This document shows, one piece after another, positions 28,002-36,828 of a stretch of 37,449 nt of DNA. Both the position numbers and the translations under genes were made by a program. Each line of letters begins with the position of its first letter. The first letter of the stretch is position 1. The notes below the pieces were generated by a model that did not search any database, had not been told where the DNA came from, and saw nothing but the letters and a program-made list of their open reading frames with translations. Origin of the DNA: Bacteroidales bacterium (GTDB taxonomy: Bacteria; Bacteroidota; Bacteroidia; Bacteroidales; UBA4417); the NCBI GenBank assembly GCA_030654075.1, contig JAURYB010000194.1:1-37449 (forward strand), written 5' to 3'.

Positions 28002-30212
28002 ATGACCTCTCAACGATACGTCGACTCCTTCCGCACTACACTCCTGCCAGCAACGCTGAATAGTTATTCTGCCATTTTCTTTTCCAAAAACAAGATATTA
28101 GGCTCAGCCATAATGCTGGTAACTTTTTTTAATTTCTTTGCCGGATTGAGTGGTTTAATTGCAGTTTTGGTAACGCTGCTTATTGCAAATGCCATGGGCT
28201 TTGATAAAATGCAGCTGAAAAACGGGATTTATAGTTTCAACGCTTTATTGACGGGTATAGGGATGGGGACATTTTTTGATCCCGGTTATGTATTTTTTAG
28301 TTTGCTGTTGCTGGCTGCGCTGCTCACGCTTATCCTTTCGGTAACATTAGGTGGGTGGTTGGGCAAATATGGATTACCTTTTCTGAGCATACCCTTTGTG
28401 GTTGCATTCTGGTTTGTTGTATTGCCTTCCTCGCAATTCGAAAATCTGGGTTTAACGCAACGCAACATATTTTGGATGAACGAAATGTATGCTATTGGAG
28501 GAAAACCGATGCTTGATTTCTTTCAAACCATTGATGCGCTGCCTATTCATAAGATGCTGGATATATACCTCCGTTCTATGAGTTCTATATTTTTCCAGAA
28601 TAACCTGATAGCAGGGCTGATAATAACCGTAACTGTGCTGATCAGTTCCAGGATTGCATTTTCATTATCCATAGTGGGATTTCTGTCGGCTTACTTGTTT
28701 GCACAATTCTCGGGATCGGATGCAGCCAGTATCACATATTACAATATTGGTGCCAACTATATTATGGTTGCCATTGCCATTGGCGGTTTTTTTATCATCC
28801 CCTCAGGCTATTCGTATTTGTGGAGCATATTGCTGGTTCCGCTTACATCGCTTGTGCTGCTGTTTATGATTAAGTTATTAGGCTATATCCAATTGCCTGT
28901 TTTTTCGCTGCCTTTTTCATTTGTGGTAATTTTGTTTGTTTATTTTTTGAAGTTAAGGTTGAATTCATCAAAATTAAAACTCACACCTATACAATACTAT
29001 TCGCCCGAAATAAACCTCTATACCTTTAAAAACAACCAGGACAGGCTTGCGCAATTCCTTTATTTCCCGCTTTACCTGCCGTTCTGGGGTGAGTGGAGCG
29101 TAACTCAGGGACATGATGGCCAATATACCCACAAAGGCGATTGGGGAAAAGCTCTTGATTTTATGATCTTTGATGATAAAATGAGAACCTATAGGTCCAA
29201 TGGGCTGCTTTGCGAGAACTATTATTGTTACAATAAACCTGTGCTTGCCCCTGCCGATGGCATTGTGGAGGAGGTTGTTGATACGATTGACGATAATGAG
29301 ATCGGGAAAGTGAACACGTCGAACAATTGGGGCAATTCAATTATAATCAGGCATTTGCCAGGCCTTTACACCCAGATATCGCACTTGAAAAGAGGCTCCT
29401 TTAAAGTGGCAAAGGGTGATTATGTAAAACGTGGCGATTTGCTTGCTGCCTGTGGCAACTCAGGCCGTTCGCCCGAGCCTCACCTGCATTTCCAGGTGCA
29501 GACAACCCCCATGCTTGGCGCAAAAACAATTTATTACCCTTTTGCCTATTTCCATCAGAATGGAAAAACAGAAAAGGAACTTCATCAGTTTCTGGTTCCT
29601 GCTGAAGGGGTAAACGTTTCAGGTATTTCGGGCAATGCTATGCTTCAGTCTGCGTTTGATCTGATGCCTGATACAAGTCTCACGTATAGTTACACGAACG
29701 GGAAAGATATCGCTATTACTGAGAAATGGGAGGCTTACACCGATGCGTATAATAATAAGTACCTGTATTGTAAAACTTCCGAGTCGGTTGCCTATTTTGT
29801 CAACGATGGCTCCATGTTCTATTTCACAGCCTTTTACGGAGATAAAAAGTCGCTGCTTTACTATTTTTACCTTTCAGCCTATAAAGTGTTTTTAATGAAT
29901 CCTGATGCCGTTGCCATTAAGGATGCAATGCCGTTAAACACCGTCAGGAATAAGAAAATACGTATCTGGCTTCACGATTTTATAGCGCCCTTTTATACTT
30001 ACATTAAGGCTGGGTATTCAATTAAAGTTGCCTCGATGGATACATTTTCCGGATCAGGGATGATCATCCTCCATTCAGAAATAGATATCTCCTTATGGGG
30101 TAAAACAAATAGTGAAAGCAACAGCACGATTACCGTTCAGGATAATTGCATCAAAGAATTCAGTTTTGAATCAACAGATACCCAAATAAAGGCAACATGT
30201 ATAAACTCATAA
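28002..30212 (+). CDS. Urea-transporter-like membrane domain fused to an M23 metallopeptidase-like domain
   Basis: 736 aa. Residues about 20-320 are highly hydrophobic and resemble the urea transporter (UT) family, including the two pseudo-repeat motifs KNGIYSFNALLTGIGMG (73-89) and ITYYNIGANYIMVAIAIGG (244-262). Residues about 365-515 resemble a LytM/M23 domain: THKGDWGKALDF (His377, Asp386), NSIIIRH...YTQISHL (His461) and PEPHLHFQVQ (His494, His496), so the zinc ligands appear complete. The last 200 residues are not recognised. It overlaps the next gene by 16 bases. The real solute and the target of the peptidase part are unknown; export of the product of the upstream enzymes is my inference. 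Confidence 0.85.
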   Translation: MTSQRYVDSFRTTLLPATLNSYSAIFFSKNKILGSAIMLVTFFNFFAGLSGLIAVLVTLLIANAMGFDKMQLKNGIYSFNALLTGIGMGTFFDPGYVFFSLLLLAALLTLILSVTLGGWLGKYGLPFLSIPFVVAFWFVVLPSSQFENLGLTQRNIFWMNEMYAIGGKPMLDFFQTIDALPIHKMLDIYLRSMSSIFFQNNLIAGLIITVTVLISSRIAFSLSIVGFLSAYLFAQFSGSDAASITYYNIGANYIMVAIAIGGFFIIPSGYSYLWSILLVPLTSLVLLFMIKLLGYIQLPVFSLPFSFVVILFVYFLKLRLNSSKLKLTPIQYYSPEINLYTFKNNQDRLAQFLYFPLYLPFWGEWSVTQGHDGQYTHKGDWGKALDFMIFDDKMRTYRSNGLLCENYYCYNKPVLAPADGIVEEVVDTIDDNEIGKVNTSNNWGNSIIIRHLPGLYTQISHLKRGSFKVAKGDYVKRGDLLAACGNSGRSPEPHLHFQVQTTPMLGAKTIYYPFAYFHQNGKTEKELHQFLVPAEGVNVSGISGNAMLQSAFDLMPDTSLTYSYTNGKDIAITEKWEAYTDAYNNKYLYCKTSESVAYFVNDGSMFYFTAFYGDKKSLLYYFYLSAYKVFLMNPDAVAIKDAMPLNTVRNKKIRIWLHDFIAPFYTYIKAGYSIKVASMDTFSGSGMIILHSEIDISLWGKTNSESNSTITVQDNCIKEFSFESTDTQIKATCINS

Positions 30213-31336
30213 TAACACTTTTTTTTGTATTACCCCTGGCGCTAAAAGCGCAACAACCACTAACATATAGATCTGTGGATAGTATTACCTATCGTTATTA
30301 TCTGGACGGCGAATGGAACAAACTTATTAAAACAGGGAAGCAGGCTCTTGACCAGAATATTGACTTCGAATGGCTCAGGCAGCGAATGGGATATGCGTAT
30401 TTTGTTAAGGCTGATTATTATGCTTCGCAGAAACACTATGAGAAAGCCCTCGGATTTAAAGAATCGGACATCAGTCTTGAGTATCTTTACTATTGTGGAA
30501 TATATACGGGTAACACTGCCAATGCACGTTATCATGCCGCGAACCTCTCATCGGGATTAAAAGAAAAACTTATGACAACAGAGGCCGAGGCCATATCTTC
30601 AATTGATCTGGAGTACAATTATAAAACCAATAACTACCTTGAGCGCTCCAATCCAACCTACATGCGGGCAGGAATAAGCTCACTATTAGACTACCACGTA
30701 TCCTTGTACCAGTCGATTTCAACCTACAAGCAAATAATTGATTCATCCTCTGTTAAACAAGTTGATTACCTGGCTTCATTAAACTGGTCGCTAAATTCAC
30801 ATACCACCTTAACTACGGCTTATCACTATCTGAGCACAAACATTGAAGGGTATAAATATCCGGGTCACCTTCTTTATGGATCACTTAACACCCGCATAAA
30901 CCGATATTCGTATGGTTTTAACGGATCATTTTTCAGGTACGATCTTGGTTCTTTTTTTCAGCTTGGAATTAATGCAGGGATTGCTGTACCCGGTAAATCA
31001 GGTCTTTATTTCAATACGGCATTGAATGGATTAATTGAACAGAAAGCATCGCGTTTAATTATTTCGCAGGTAGCAGGGATACGTGTATTCAAATCCGTAT
31101 GGGCCCAGGGACTCATTACAATCGGTAACATACAAAACTATACCGATCATGGTGGGTTATACGTATATAATTCACTTGACCCGACTGTATTCAGAACAGG
31201 GGGATCACTTTTCTGGTATGCAGGCAAAAAAATCACTTTTTACGGCAATTTCCTTTACGACACGAAACAAATAGAGCAAACAACAAATACTTATATTCAG
31301 CAATCATTTTTAGGAGGACTCATATGGAAACTTTAA
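30197..31336 (+). CDS. YaiO-like outer-membrane barrel protein with N-terminal TPR region
   Basis: 379 aa with a signal peptide (MYKLIITLFFVLPLALKAQ). Residues about 25-130 are helical and TPR-like (for example YYASQKHYEKALGFKESD); the remaining 240 residues are a barrel with alternating aromatic strands, ending in SFLGGLIWKL. This arrangement resembles the YaiO family. Its start overlaps the transporter-peptidase gene by 16 bases and its end overlaps the next TPR gene by 13 bases, so all are translationally coupled. It probably gives the pathway an outer-membrane component. A decayed 3' copy lies at 32276-32452. Confidence 0.75.
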   Translation: MYKLIITLFFVLPLALKAQQPLTYRSVDSITYRYYLDGEWNKLIKTGKQALDQNIDFEWLRQRMGYAYFVKADYYASQKHYEKALGFKESDISLEYLYYCGIYTGNTANARYHAANLSSGLKEKLMTTEAEAISSIDLEYNYKTNNYLERSNPTYMRAGISSLLDYHVSLYQSISTYKQIIDSSSVKQVDYLASLNWSLNSHTTLTTAYHYLSTNIEGYKYPGHLLYGSLNTRINRYSYGFNGSFFRYDLGSFFQLGINAGIAVPGKSGLYFNTALNGLIEQKASRLIISQVAGIRVFKSVWAQGLITIGNIQNYTDHGGLYVYNSLDPTVFRTGGSLFWYAGKKITFYGNFLYDTKQIEQTTNTYIQQSFLGGLIWKL

Positions 31337-31944
31337 AGAGAATTACACTCACAATTTTGTTAACCATCTTTTTTGGTTACATCATGGCGCAGAATGCCGC
31401 CACAACTCAAGCAACTTTTGTAAAAAGCTATGAGTCGGAGAAATCCGGTAATTATGTAGCTGCTATCAATACAATGAAGACAATTTATAAAGCGGATAGC
31501 TATATTGCAAACATAAGACTTGGATGGCTTTGTTACCTGGCTAAACAGTACACCGAATCAATTAAATATTACGAGAAATCCATTGGGCTAAAGCCTTATG
31601 CCATTGAAGCCCGATTTGGTTGCGTTAAACCGCTTAGTGCTATTGAGAGCTGGGACAAAGTAAAGGCTAACTATGTCGAAATACTGAAAATTGATCCACA
31701 AAATACAATTGCCAATTACTGGTTGGGTGTGATTTATTACAACAGGAAGGATTTTGCAAATGCAACAAAACTCTTCGAAAAAGTGGTGAATTTATATCCT
31801 TTGGATTACGATTCAGTAATTATGTTAGCCTGGTCGAAACTAAGCATTGGCAAATCAGCAGATGCAAGGGTATTGTTCAATCACGCGCTTATTCTCCGGC
31901 CTAACGACAGCTCGGCACTTAGTGGTTTGAAGCTGATTAAATAA
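31324..31944 (+). CDS. Exported TPR-repeat protein (duplicate A)
   Basis: 206 aa with a signal peptide (cleaved after IMAQ) and about four TPR-like helical pairs (VAAINTMKTIYKADSYIANI, YTESIKYYEKSIGLKPYAIE, NTIANYWLGVIYYNRKDFAN, then DARVLFNHALILRPNDSSAL). TPR proteins act as scaffolds, here probably in the periplasm. A strong AGGAGG ribosome-binding site lies 6 bases before the ATG, which is unusual in this phylum and may ensure translation within the overlap with the YaiO gene. The product is about 80% identical, without gaps, to the protein encoded at 32486-33106 (40 differences in 206 by my manual count). Confidence 0.85.
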   Translation: METLKRITLTILLTIFFGYIMAQNAATTQATFVKSYESEKSGNYVAAINTMKTIYKADSYIANIRLGWLCYLAKQYTESIKYYEKSIGLKPYAIEARFGCVKPLSAIESWDKVKANYVEILKIDPQNTIANYWLGVIYYNRKDFANATKLFEKVVNLYPLDYDSVIMLAWSKLSIGKSADARVLFNHALILRPNDSSALSGLKLIK

Positions 31945-32031
31945 AGGGTTTGTGATTTTGTTTGTTTGCATCAGTTGGTTTACCTCCAACTATGGAAATA
32001 CGAAAAGCACTATCCAATAAGAATCTTAGTA

Positions 32032-32250
32032 TCAGAAGGTATCCAGGTAAGAGGTTTTTACGTTAAGGTCATTTCGTGGATGTAAATCCCAGAATTCTTT
32101 GGCAAACTGGTCACAAGTTTCCATCATTTTCTCTGGCTTGATGTTGATTTTAGAGCAATACAGGTATAGCAAAGAACTTAGCTTTACTGCCCCGGAAAGC
32201 CACACTCAATTTGAATCGCAGGAAATGAAAATCAGAATCGTAAAACTGTG
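32032..32250 (-). pseudogene. 3' fragment of a DUF5916 gene, broken
   Basis: On the minus strand these bases encode SDFHFLRFKLSVAFRG, then after a frameshift SSLLYLY, then DQFAKEFWDLHPRNDLNVKT and SYLDTF before a TGA. The intact copy downstream reads PDFHFLQFRSNMVFRW, SSLYLVW, and GPYAKELWAIQPQNN...SYLVIF at the matching places. The fragment is therefore the last 70 or so codons of a DUF5916 gene, with at least one frameshift. The plus-strand open frame over 32099-32314 is a shadow of it. Confidence 0.85.
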
Positions 32251-32275
32251 CTTTAAAAAATCGGGTAAAACCAAG

Positions 32276-32452
32276 CATTACAACAGAAAATATACAGAAC
32301 TACAACAAACATAACGCCTTTTGCCTTTTAAAATCAGATAGAACTGAGCATATCCAAAATGGAATTCCCACTACTGGCTTAGCCGTAAAAACATATTCCT
32401 GCCCGGCATTTATCTTGATAGCACAAAACAAATTGAACATACAATTAATTAA
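32276..32452 (+). pseudogene. 3' fragment of the YaiO-like gene, broken
   Basis: Near its end this stretch encodes RKNIFLPGIYLDSTKQIEHTIN and a stop at 32450-32452, aligned with KKITFYGNFLYDTKQIEQTTN near the C-terminus of the YaiO-like protein. DNA similarity starts at 32276 (CATTACAA...) and continues past the premature stop up to the start of the second TPR gene, including the GGAGGACT ribosome-binding site. It has no start codon of its own. Confidence 0.8.
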
Positions 32453-32485
32453 CACATACAATAATCATTTTTTTGGAGGACTACT

Positions 32486-33106
32486 ATGAAAACTATAAAG
32501 AGAATCGCACTAACACTAATGTTAACCATTTCGGGTGGTTACCTCATTGCACAAAACACAACTGTTAATCAGGCTGCCTATGTTAAAAGCTATGAGTCGG
32601 AGAAATTCGGCAATTATGATGCAGCAATCAACACAATGAAAACGATTTATAAAGCGGATAGCTATGTTGCGAACATCAGATTGGGATGGCTTTTCTACCT
32701 GGCAAAACAGTACACCGAATCAATTAAATATTACGAAAAATCCATTGCCTTAGAGCCCTATGCAATTGAAGCCCGGTTCGGTTGTGTTAAACCGCTCAGC
32801 GCAATTGAGAGTTGGGACAAAGTAAAGATGCACTATGTGGAAATACTGAAAATTGATCCGGAAAATACGATCGCAAATTACTGGTTGGGAGTAATTAATT
32901 ACAACAAAAATGATTTTGCTACTGCAATTACCCTCTTCAGAAAAGTTGTTACTCTTTATCCCCTGGATTATGATTCAGTAATCATGTTAGCCTGGTCGAA
33001 ACTTAAAACTGGCGAGTCGTCTGAGGCTAGCGTACTATTTAATCATGCCCTTATTCTCAGGCCCAATGATAGTTCGGCCCGCGAAGGATTGAAGCTGATT
33101 AAGTAA
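32486..33106 (+). CDS. Exported TPR-repeat protein (duplicate B)
   Basis: 206 aa, a gap-free paralogue of the protein encoded at 31324-31944 with the same layout: signal peptide (cleaved after LIAQ) and about four TPR-like units. Most differences fall in the signal peptide and the first 45 residues; the central TPR region (about 46-125) is nearly unchanged, which argues that both copies are under selection. Its ribosome-binding site (GGAGGACT) came with the duplication, but it no longer overlaps a YaiO gene and I see no obvious promoter in the remnant DNA before it. It may be read through from copy A. Confidence 0.85.
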   Translation: MKTIKRIALTLMLTISGGYLIAQNTTVNQAAYVKSYESEKFGNYDAAINTMKTIYKADSYVANIRLGWLFYLAKQYTESIKYYEKSIALEPYAIEARFGCVKPLSAIESWDKVKMHYVEILKIDPENTIANYWLGVINYNKNDFATAITLFRKVVTLYPLDYDSVIMLAWSKLKTGESSEASVLFNHALILRPNDSSAREGLKLIK

Positions 33107-33194
33107 TCGGACACCCTTTTCGTTTGCCTGCTTTATTTAACCGGACAATTTGTTTTGACCCGTCAAACTGGTTTTTGTTGAATTCGTCTGGTTT

Positions 33195-35822
33195 TCAGAA
33201 AATGACCAGGTAGGAGACTTTAAGCATAAAGTTATTTTGTGGTTGAATAGCCCAAAGCTCTTTAGCATATGGCCCGAACTCATTTTCACCGTTTTCCTGC
33301 CAGTCGGTGCGGCCTTGCGACCAAACCAGATAGAGCGAGGATCCTCTTTTGTACTCCCATCGGAAAACCATATTCGACCTGAATTGCAGGAAATGGAAAT
33401 CGGGCTTGTAAAATCCATAATCGGCTTCGCCATTGGTATCCTCGTCAATAAAATAAGCCTTTATAGTTTCATCGTAGGATATCTCGTTGTTACTGAACTG
33501 GTGAAACCTATTTGTAACCTCGTCCGCCCTGGCGTTGGTAATCACCTTATAATCACTGTATTCCCCGGCAAAAATATAGGGCTGGGCGTAATATTGCAAC
33601 GAAAGCTTGGGTGTAACACTCACATTAACACGCAGCGAAAGCTCATAAACTGCCCTCTTCAAACTTGCCATTATATATCGGGGTTCGCTTTGAAATGATG
33701 CGTTATCCACATACTGCAACTGGTTAAACCCAGTTGTATATTGGGGGATGAGCGAAAGATAGAGCGAATTGGTTGGTTTGTAAGTTATTTCCAATGCGTA
33801 TTTATGGTTGTTGCTAAAGTTTTGCTGACCGAAAAACCGGGAAGAGCTAAACCTGAATATTATTTTCTTTCGACAATCTGATTCCGCATACACATTAAAA
33901 CTTAAAACCGGTGGCAGAAGCAAGGCCGGCCCTCCCCACAACTCTCCCCTGGATAATGTTGTTCCTGCATAATTTATTCCTGCTCCGGCTGTAAAATAGT
34001 TTTTGAACTGACCATTAGCATTAAAGTCCAAACCTTTGTTTGTATTCTCCCAACCGTAATCCCAGGTGATATATTCGGTAAAATTTGCCGAAGCCCACCT
34101 GAAAATGCCAAATGGTTTAAATTTCCGGTAGCGTAACCAGAATAAATGTTGTATTTCGTCTGCTTGTTTAAGGTAGCCTACATCATTAAAATCGAGACCA
34201 GGAGAGCGAAATGTGAGGTAACTCAAATACTGCCAGTTTCCCCTTCCTGCTTTACCAAATTCCACTGTACCCCCATATCCGCTTAATTCAGTTCGTGTCG
34301 GATCGTAGGTAACATATGTATTGTCAGGACGCTGGTAATATCGGGCTACCGATCTCTGCAAATTATTTATTGCCTGCTCACTGCCGGAAACGGAGGAAAA
34401 AACTGCCCGCCCGGAAAGATAATAGGTTTTATTTTTCCAGAAATGTATCGCGTTTAATCCCCCCGTATAGGCTGCTTCCGGCAGAAATGCGAGTTGAGGT
34501 TCCTTGATTGAACGGTTTGTAGCCGTAAAAATGCCGCCAATTGTTGTAGTCCCCTTATTGAAATCCTTTGATACGCTGGCAATCAGGTAATTGGTACGTG
34601 GCTCAATAGCAGCATTGTGACGCACGCCAGCTGAATCGATCGTTGCTTTTTCGTTTTGGGTTACGGATTCAATAATCCCAATCGAAAGCCCTTTCCTTGT
34701 TTTTCCTGATACTTTGAAAGATCCCAATATGGAAGTTTGCTCAGGTGCGTTTACATAAATCCCCGAATCGGGGTAAAGCGTGAGTTGGGGTGTTCGCCCG
34801 ATTCGACGCGAATAAAACAACATGTTTTGATTATTTTCGCTGTCGGCACCGGTAAGTTTAAAGTTAAAAATATTTTTCCCTTCCACAAAGAATGGCCTTT
34901 TTTCAGGAAAAAAAGTTTCAAAAGCGGTAAGGTTAACAACCGAAGGATCAGCTTCTACCTGCCCAAAATCAGGATTAAGTGTAAAATTTAGTGTCAGATC
35001 ATTGGTAAGAGCCACTTTGCCGTCGATACCAACTGCTCCTTTATAATTCTGACCTGTTTGAAAAGGATTTCCCTTAACTTCCTGGTCAAAAGTAGCTTTG
35101 ACATAGGTATACGGAAGCAATTCAATGCCGCGCCTGGGCTTTATGCCATCCAGGCCTTTCAGTTCACCATACAGGCTTACAAGCCCGGGAGCCGTGCGGG
35201 GAATAGTCTGCCAAAGCGAAAGTTCCTGCCTGCGATACAAGTAACGGAAAATATTCAGACCCCAGCTGTGTTTGTCCGATTTTGCAAATCGAAGTTGCGA
35301 CAAGGGAATACGCATTTCAACAGTCCATCCCAACGCGTCTGTTGTTGTTGCAGTATAATAAACGGCTTCCCAGTTAACGTCAGTAACATTATCGTTAACA
35401 AACATATAATCGAATTGCACGCCTGCTGAGGTGATGCCAAAGTTAAAAGCTGTTTGCTTGTCGCTATAGCTATCTATCGATACTGCCAGCCAATCGCCAT
35501 CATCCTTATCACGGCGTGAGAGCCGCCTGACTATTTCGCCCGGAACCGAGTCGAAAGCGCGTATTGCAACGTAAAGGTTGTCGTCGTCAAACAAAATCTT
35601 AAATTCGGTATTTTGCGATGGATGCGCCCCTTCATTCGGGTCACGCTGTATAAAACTGCCTGACCATTCGACAGCTTTCCATGCTGTTTCATCGAACTTG
35701 CCATCCATTGCAGGTGCTGTATCGGTGAACCGTTGCGTTTGATAAACTTTAGTCTGCGCATAATTAGTTGTAAAAAGGCAGACCGCAAATCCAACAGAAA
35801 ATAATATTCGTAAATATTTCAT
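33195..35822 (-). CDS. DUF5916 outer-membrane protein with CBM9-like N-terminal domain (copy 2)
   Basis: 875 aa when started at the ATG at 35822 (MKYLRILFSVGFAVCLFTT...YAQ signal peptide); an in-frame extension of 14 residues upstream lacks signal-peptide logic and is dropped. The CBM9-like domain has APAMDGKFDETAWKAVEW and FKILFDDDNLYVAIRAFDS; the DUF5916 block has NPDFGQVEADPSVVNLTAFE and FFPEKRPFFVEGKNIFNF; the barrel ends in LKVSYLVIF. It is clearly paralogous to the protein at 16135-18747. It converges on the duplicated TPR gene, and its last about 220 bases belong to the duplicated segment. The ligand is unknown; glycan binding is suggested only by the N-terminal fold. Confidence 0.9.
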   Translation of the reverse strand: MKYLRILFSVGFAVCLFTTNYAQTKVYQTQRFTDTAPAMDGKFDETAWKAVEWSGSFIQRDPNEGAHPSQNTEFKILFDDDNLYVAIRAFDSVPGEIVRRLSRRDKDDGDWLAVSIDSYSDKQTAFNFGITSAGVQFDYMFVNDNVTDVNWEAVYYTATTTDALGWTVEMRIPLSQLRFAKSDKHSWGLNIFRYLYRRQELSLWQTIPRTAPGLVSLYGELKGLDGIKPRRGIELLPYTYVKATFDQEVKGNPFQTGQNYKGAVGIDGKVALTNDLTLNFTLNPDFGQVEADPSVVNLTAFETFFPEKRPFFVEGKNIFNFKLTGADSENNQNMLFYSRRIGRTPQLTLYPDSGIYVNAPEQTSILGSFKVSGKTRKGLSIGIIESVTQNEKATIDSAGVRHNAAIEPRTNYLIASVSKDFNKGTTTIGGIFTATNRSIKEPQLAFLPEAAYTGGLNAIHFWKNKTYYLSGRAVFSSVSGSEQAINNLQRSVARYYQRPDNTYVTYDPTRTELSGYGGTVEFGKAGRGNWQYLSYLTFRSPGLDFNDVGYLKQADEIQHLFWLRYRKFKPFGIFRWASANFTEYITWDYGWENTNKGLDFNANGQFKNYFTAGAGINYAGTTLSRGELWGGPALLLPPVLSFNVYAESDCRKKIIFRFSSSRFFGQQNFSNNHKYALEITYKPTNSLYLSLIPQYTTGFNQLQYVDNASFQSEPRYIMASLKRAVYELSLRVNVSVTPKLSLQYYAQPYIFAGEYSDYKVITNARADEVTNRFHQFSNNEISYDETIKAYFIDEDTNGEADYGFYKPDFHFLQFRSNMVFRWEYKRGSSLYLVWSQGRTDWQENGENEFGPYAKELWAIQPQNNFMLKVSYLVIF

Positions 35823-36774
35823 ACTAGAAAAAGTTCTAAATCCAATGCTTATGGCAAAAGACAAATAGCGTAAAGTGGTTTCGTTTTATACTTTATCCGA
35901 AAAAACGAAAAAGGTGATACTTATCTGAGGATTATTTTTGTATTATTTATTAACAGTTGAAACGAACATGGAAAAATCAGTCAATTTTGACACACAGTGG
36001 GTGAAATTATTTTGTCAGGGAGTTCCTTGGGGTTCGTAAAAACTAAACCACGATGGTTTAAAAATCCATGGGTTTTTGAAAAAATTAAATTTTGTAACTA
36101 ATGAGTCTGCTTTAAAGCTATTTTAGCCACAGATTTATGGTGAGCCAGCCAAACCAATACAAACTATACTTTTCTGAACAATAAAGTGATAAAAATTCAG
36201 TAAGGATAGAAATCCATGGTTACCATTTAGTACATATTCCGATTTTTACGAAAGGAATAATTCGAAAGGACATTAAAAAAGTTTATCCCAAATATTACAT
36301 TTGAAATCAGGAATTTCATTCGCCTTTGAATAGTCTGCATAATTTCGATAAAACTACTTCGCCGGCCAGCAGAATGAATTACATAATTTAAATCATTTCT
36401 TGTATAATTCACATATATCGATATCCTTTTTTATTGGTTTTCAATTTAAAGATAAGCAGGGATAAAATTTGCTGTTCATTTTTTAATAGTACCCTTTTTA
36501 AATACAATTATTTGATTAATCACGAAAATCAGGTAGTATTCCACAAAACTAAGGTGCTCCTATAATAGAGAAGAGGTTTTCAATTATTGAAAATTCCCGA
36601 GAAGCTTTTATTTTAACTAACGGAAATCATTCAGCCTTAAATAGTGACCGGTAATTATATAATTGCGTATTAGGAGACAATAGGATTATCCGTGGAATCC
36701 AAATTTGTATGAATAGCAGGCTAAAAAAAACCTGTTTTTCAAATGTGTGAATATTATAACTAATACCTAGTATT
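35823..36774. other. Long AT-rich non-coding region
   Basis: About 950 bases with no convincing gene; a 61-codon minus-strand frame at 36227-36412 has low-quality composition. It contains a palindrome AAACCA-CGA-TGGTTT (36045-36059), two nearby AAATCCATGG words (about 36061 and 36208), and the half repeat element at 36089-36137. It looks like a graveyard of small repeats between the DUF5916 gene and the next operon. Confidence 0.5.
36089..36137 (+). repeat. Half copy of the 22.4-kb inverted-repeat element
   Basis: ATTTTGTAACTAATGAGTCT followed, 19 bases later, by GCCACAGATTTA matches the left half of the element at 22356-22412 (ATTTTGTGACTAATCAGTCT, then GCCACAGATTAC) with similar spacing. 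The right half is not present in the following 100 bases. Confidence 0.6.
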
Positions 36775-36804
36775 TTGTTGCAGTATCGTGGCAAAGTACC
36801 TTTG
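36775..36804 (+). promoter_or_regulatory. Consensus promoter of the small membrane protein operon
   Basis: TTG at 36775-36777, a 19-base spacer and TACCTTTG at 36797-36804, identical in its -7 box to the LytS operon promoter. Start of transcription is expected near 36811, about 18 bases before the ATG. Confidence 0.75.
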
Positions 36805-36828
36805 ATTTGAACTTAAAAAAACAAAATC

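Larger units (their letters stand above)
31114..33413. repeat. Tandem duplication of about 1.16 kb (units about 31114-32250 and 32276-33413)
   Basis: The second unit repeats the first at an offset of 1162-1163 bases throughout: CATTACAA at 31114 and 32276; TPR start codons at 31324 and 32486; DUF5916 stop codons at 32032 and 33195. The duplicated block runs from the 3' third of the YaiO-like gene, through the TPR gene, to the 3' end of the DUF5916 gene. The junction lies between about 32250 and 32276. This one event explains both gene fragments in the middle. Confidence 0.88.

Noticed and set aside
32099-32314. 71-codon plus-strand open frame between the TPR genes
   Set aside because: The minus strand over the same bases is the 3' end of a broken DUF5916 gene and aligns with the intact copy, so this frame is its shadow.
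36227-36412. 61-codon minus-strand open frame
   Set aside because: Composition and lack of promoter or neighbours suggest chance in AT-rich DNA.
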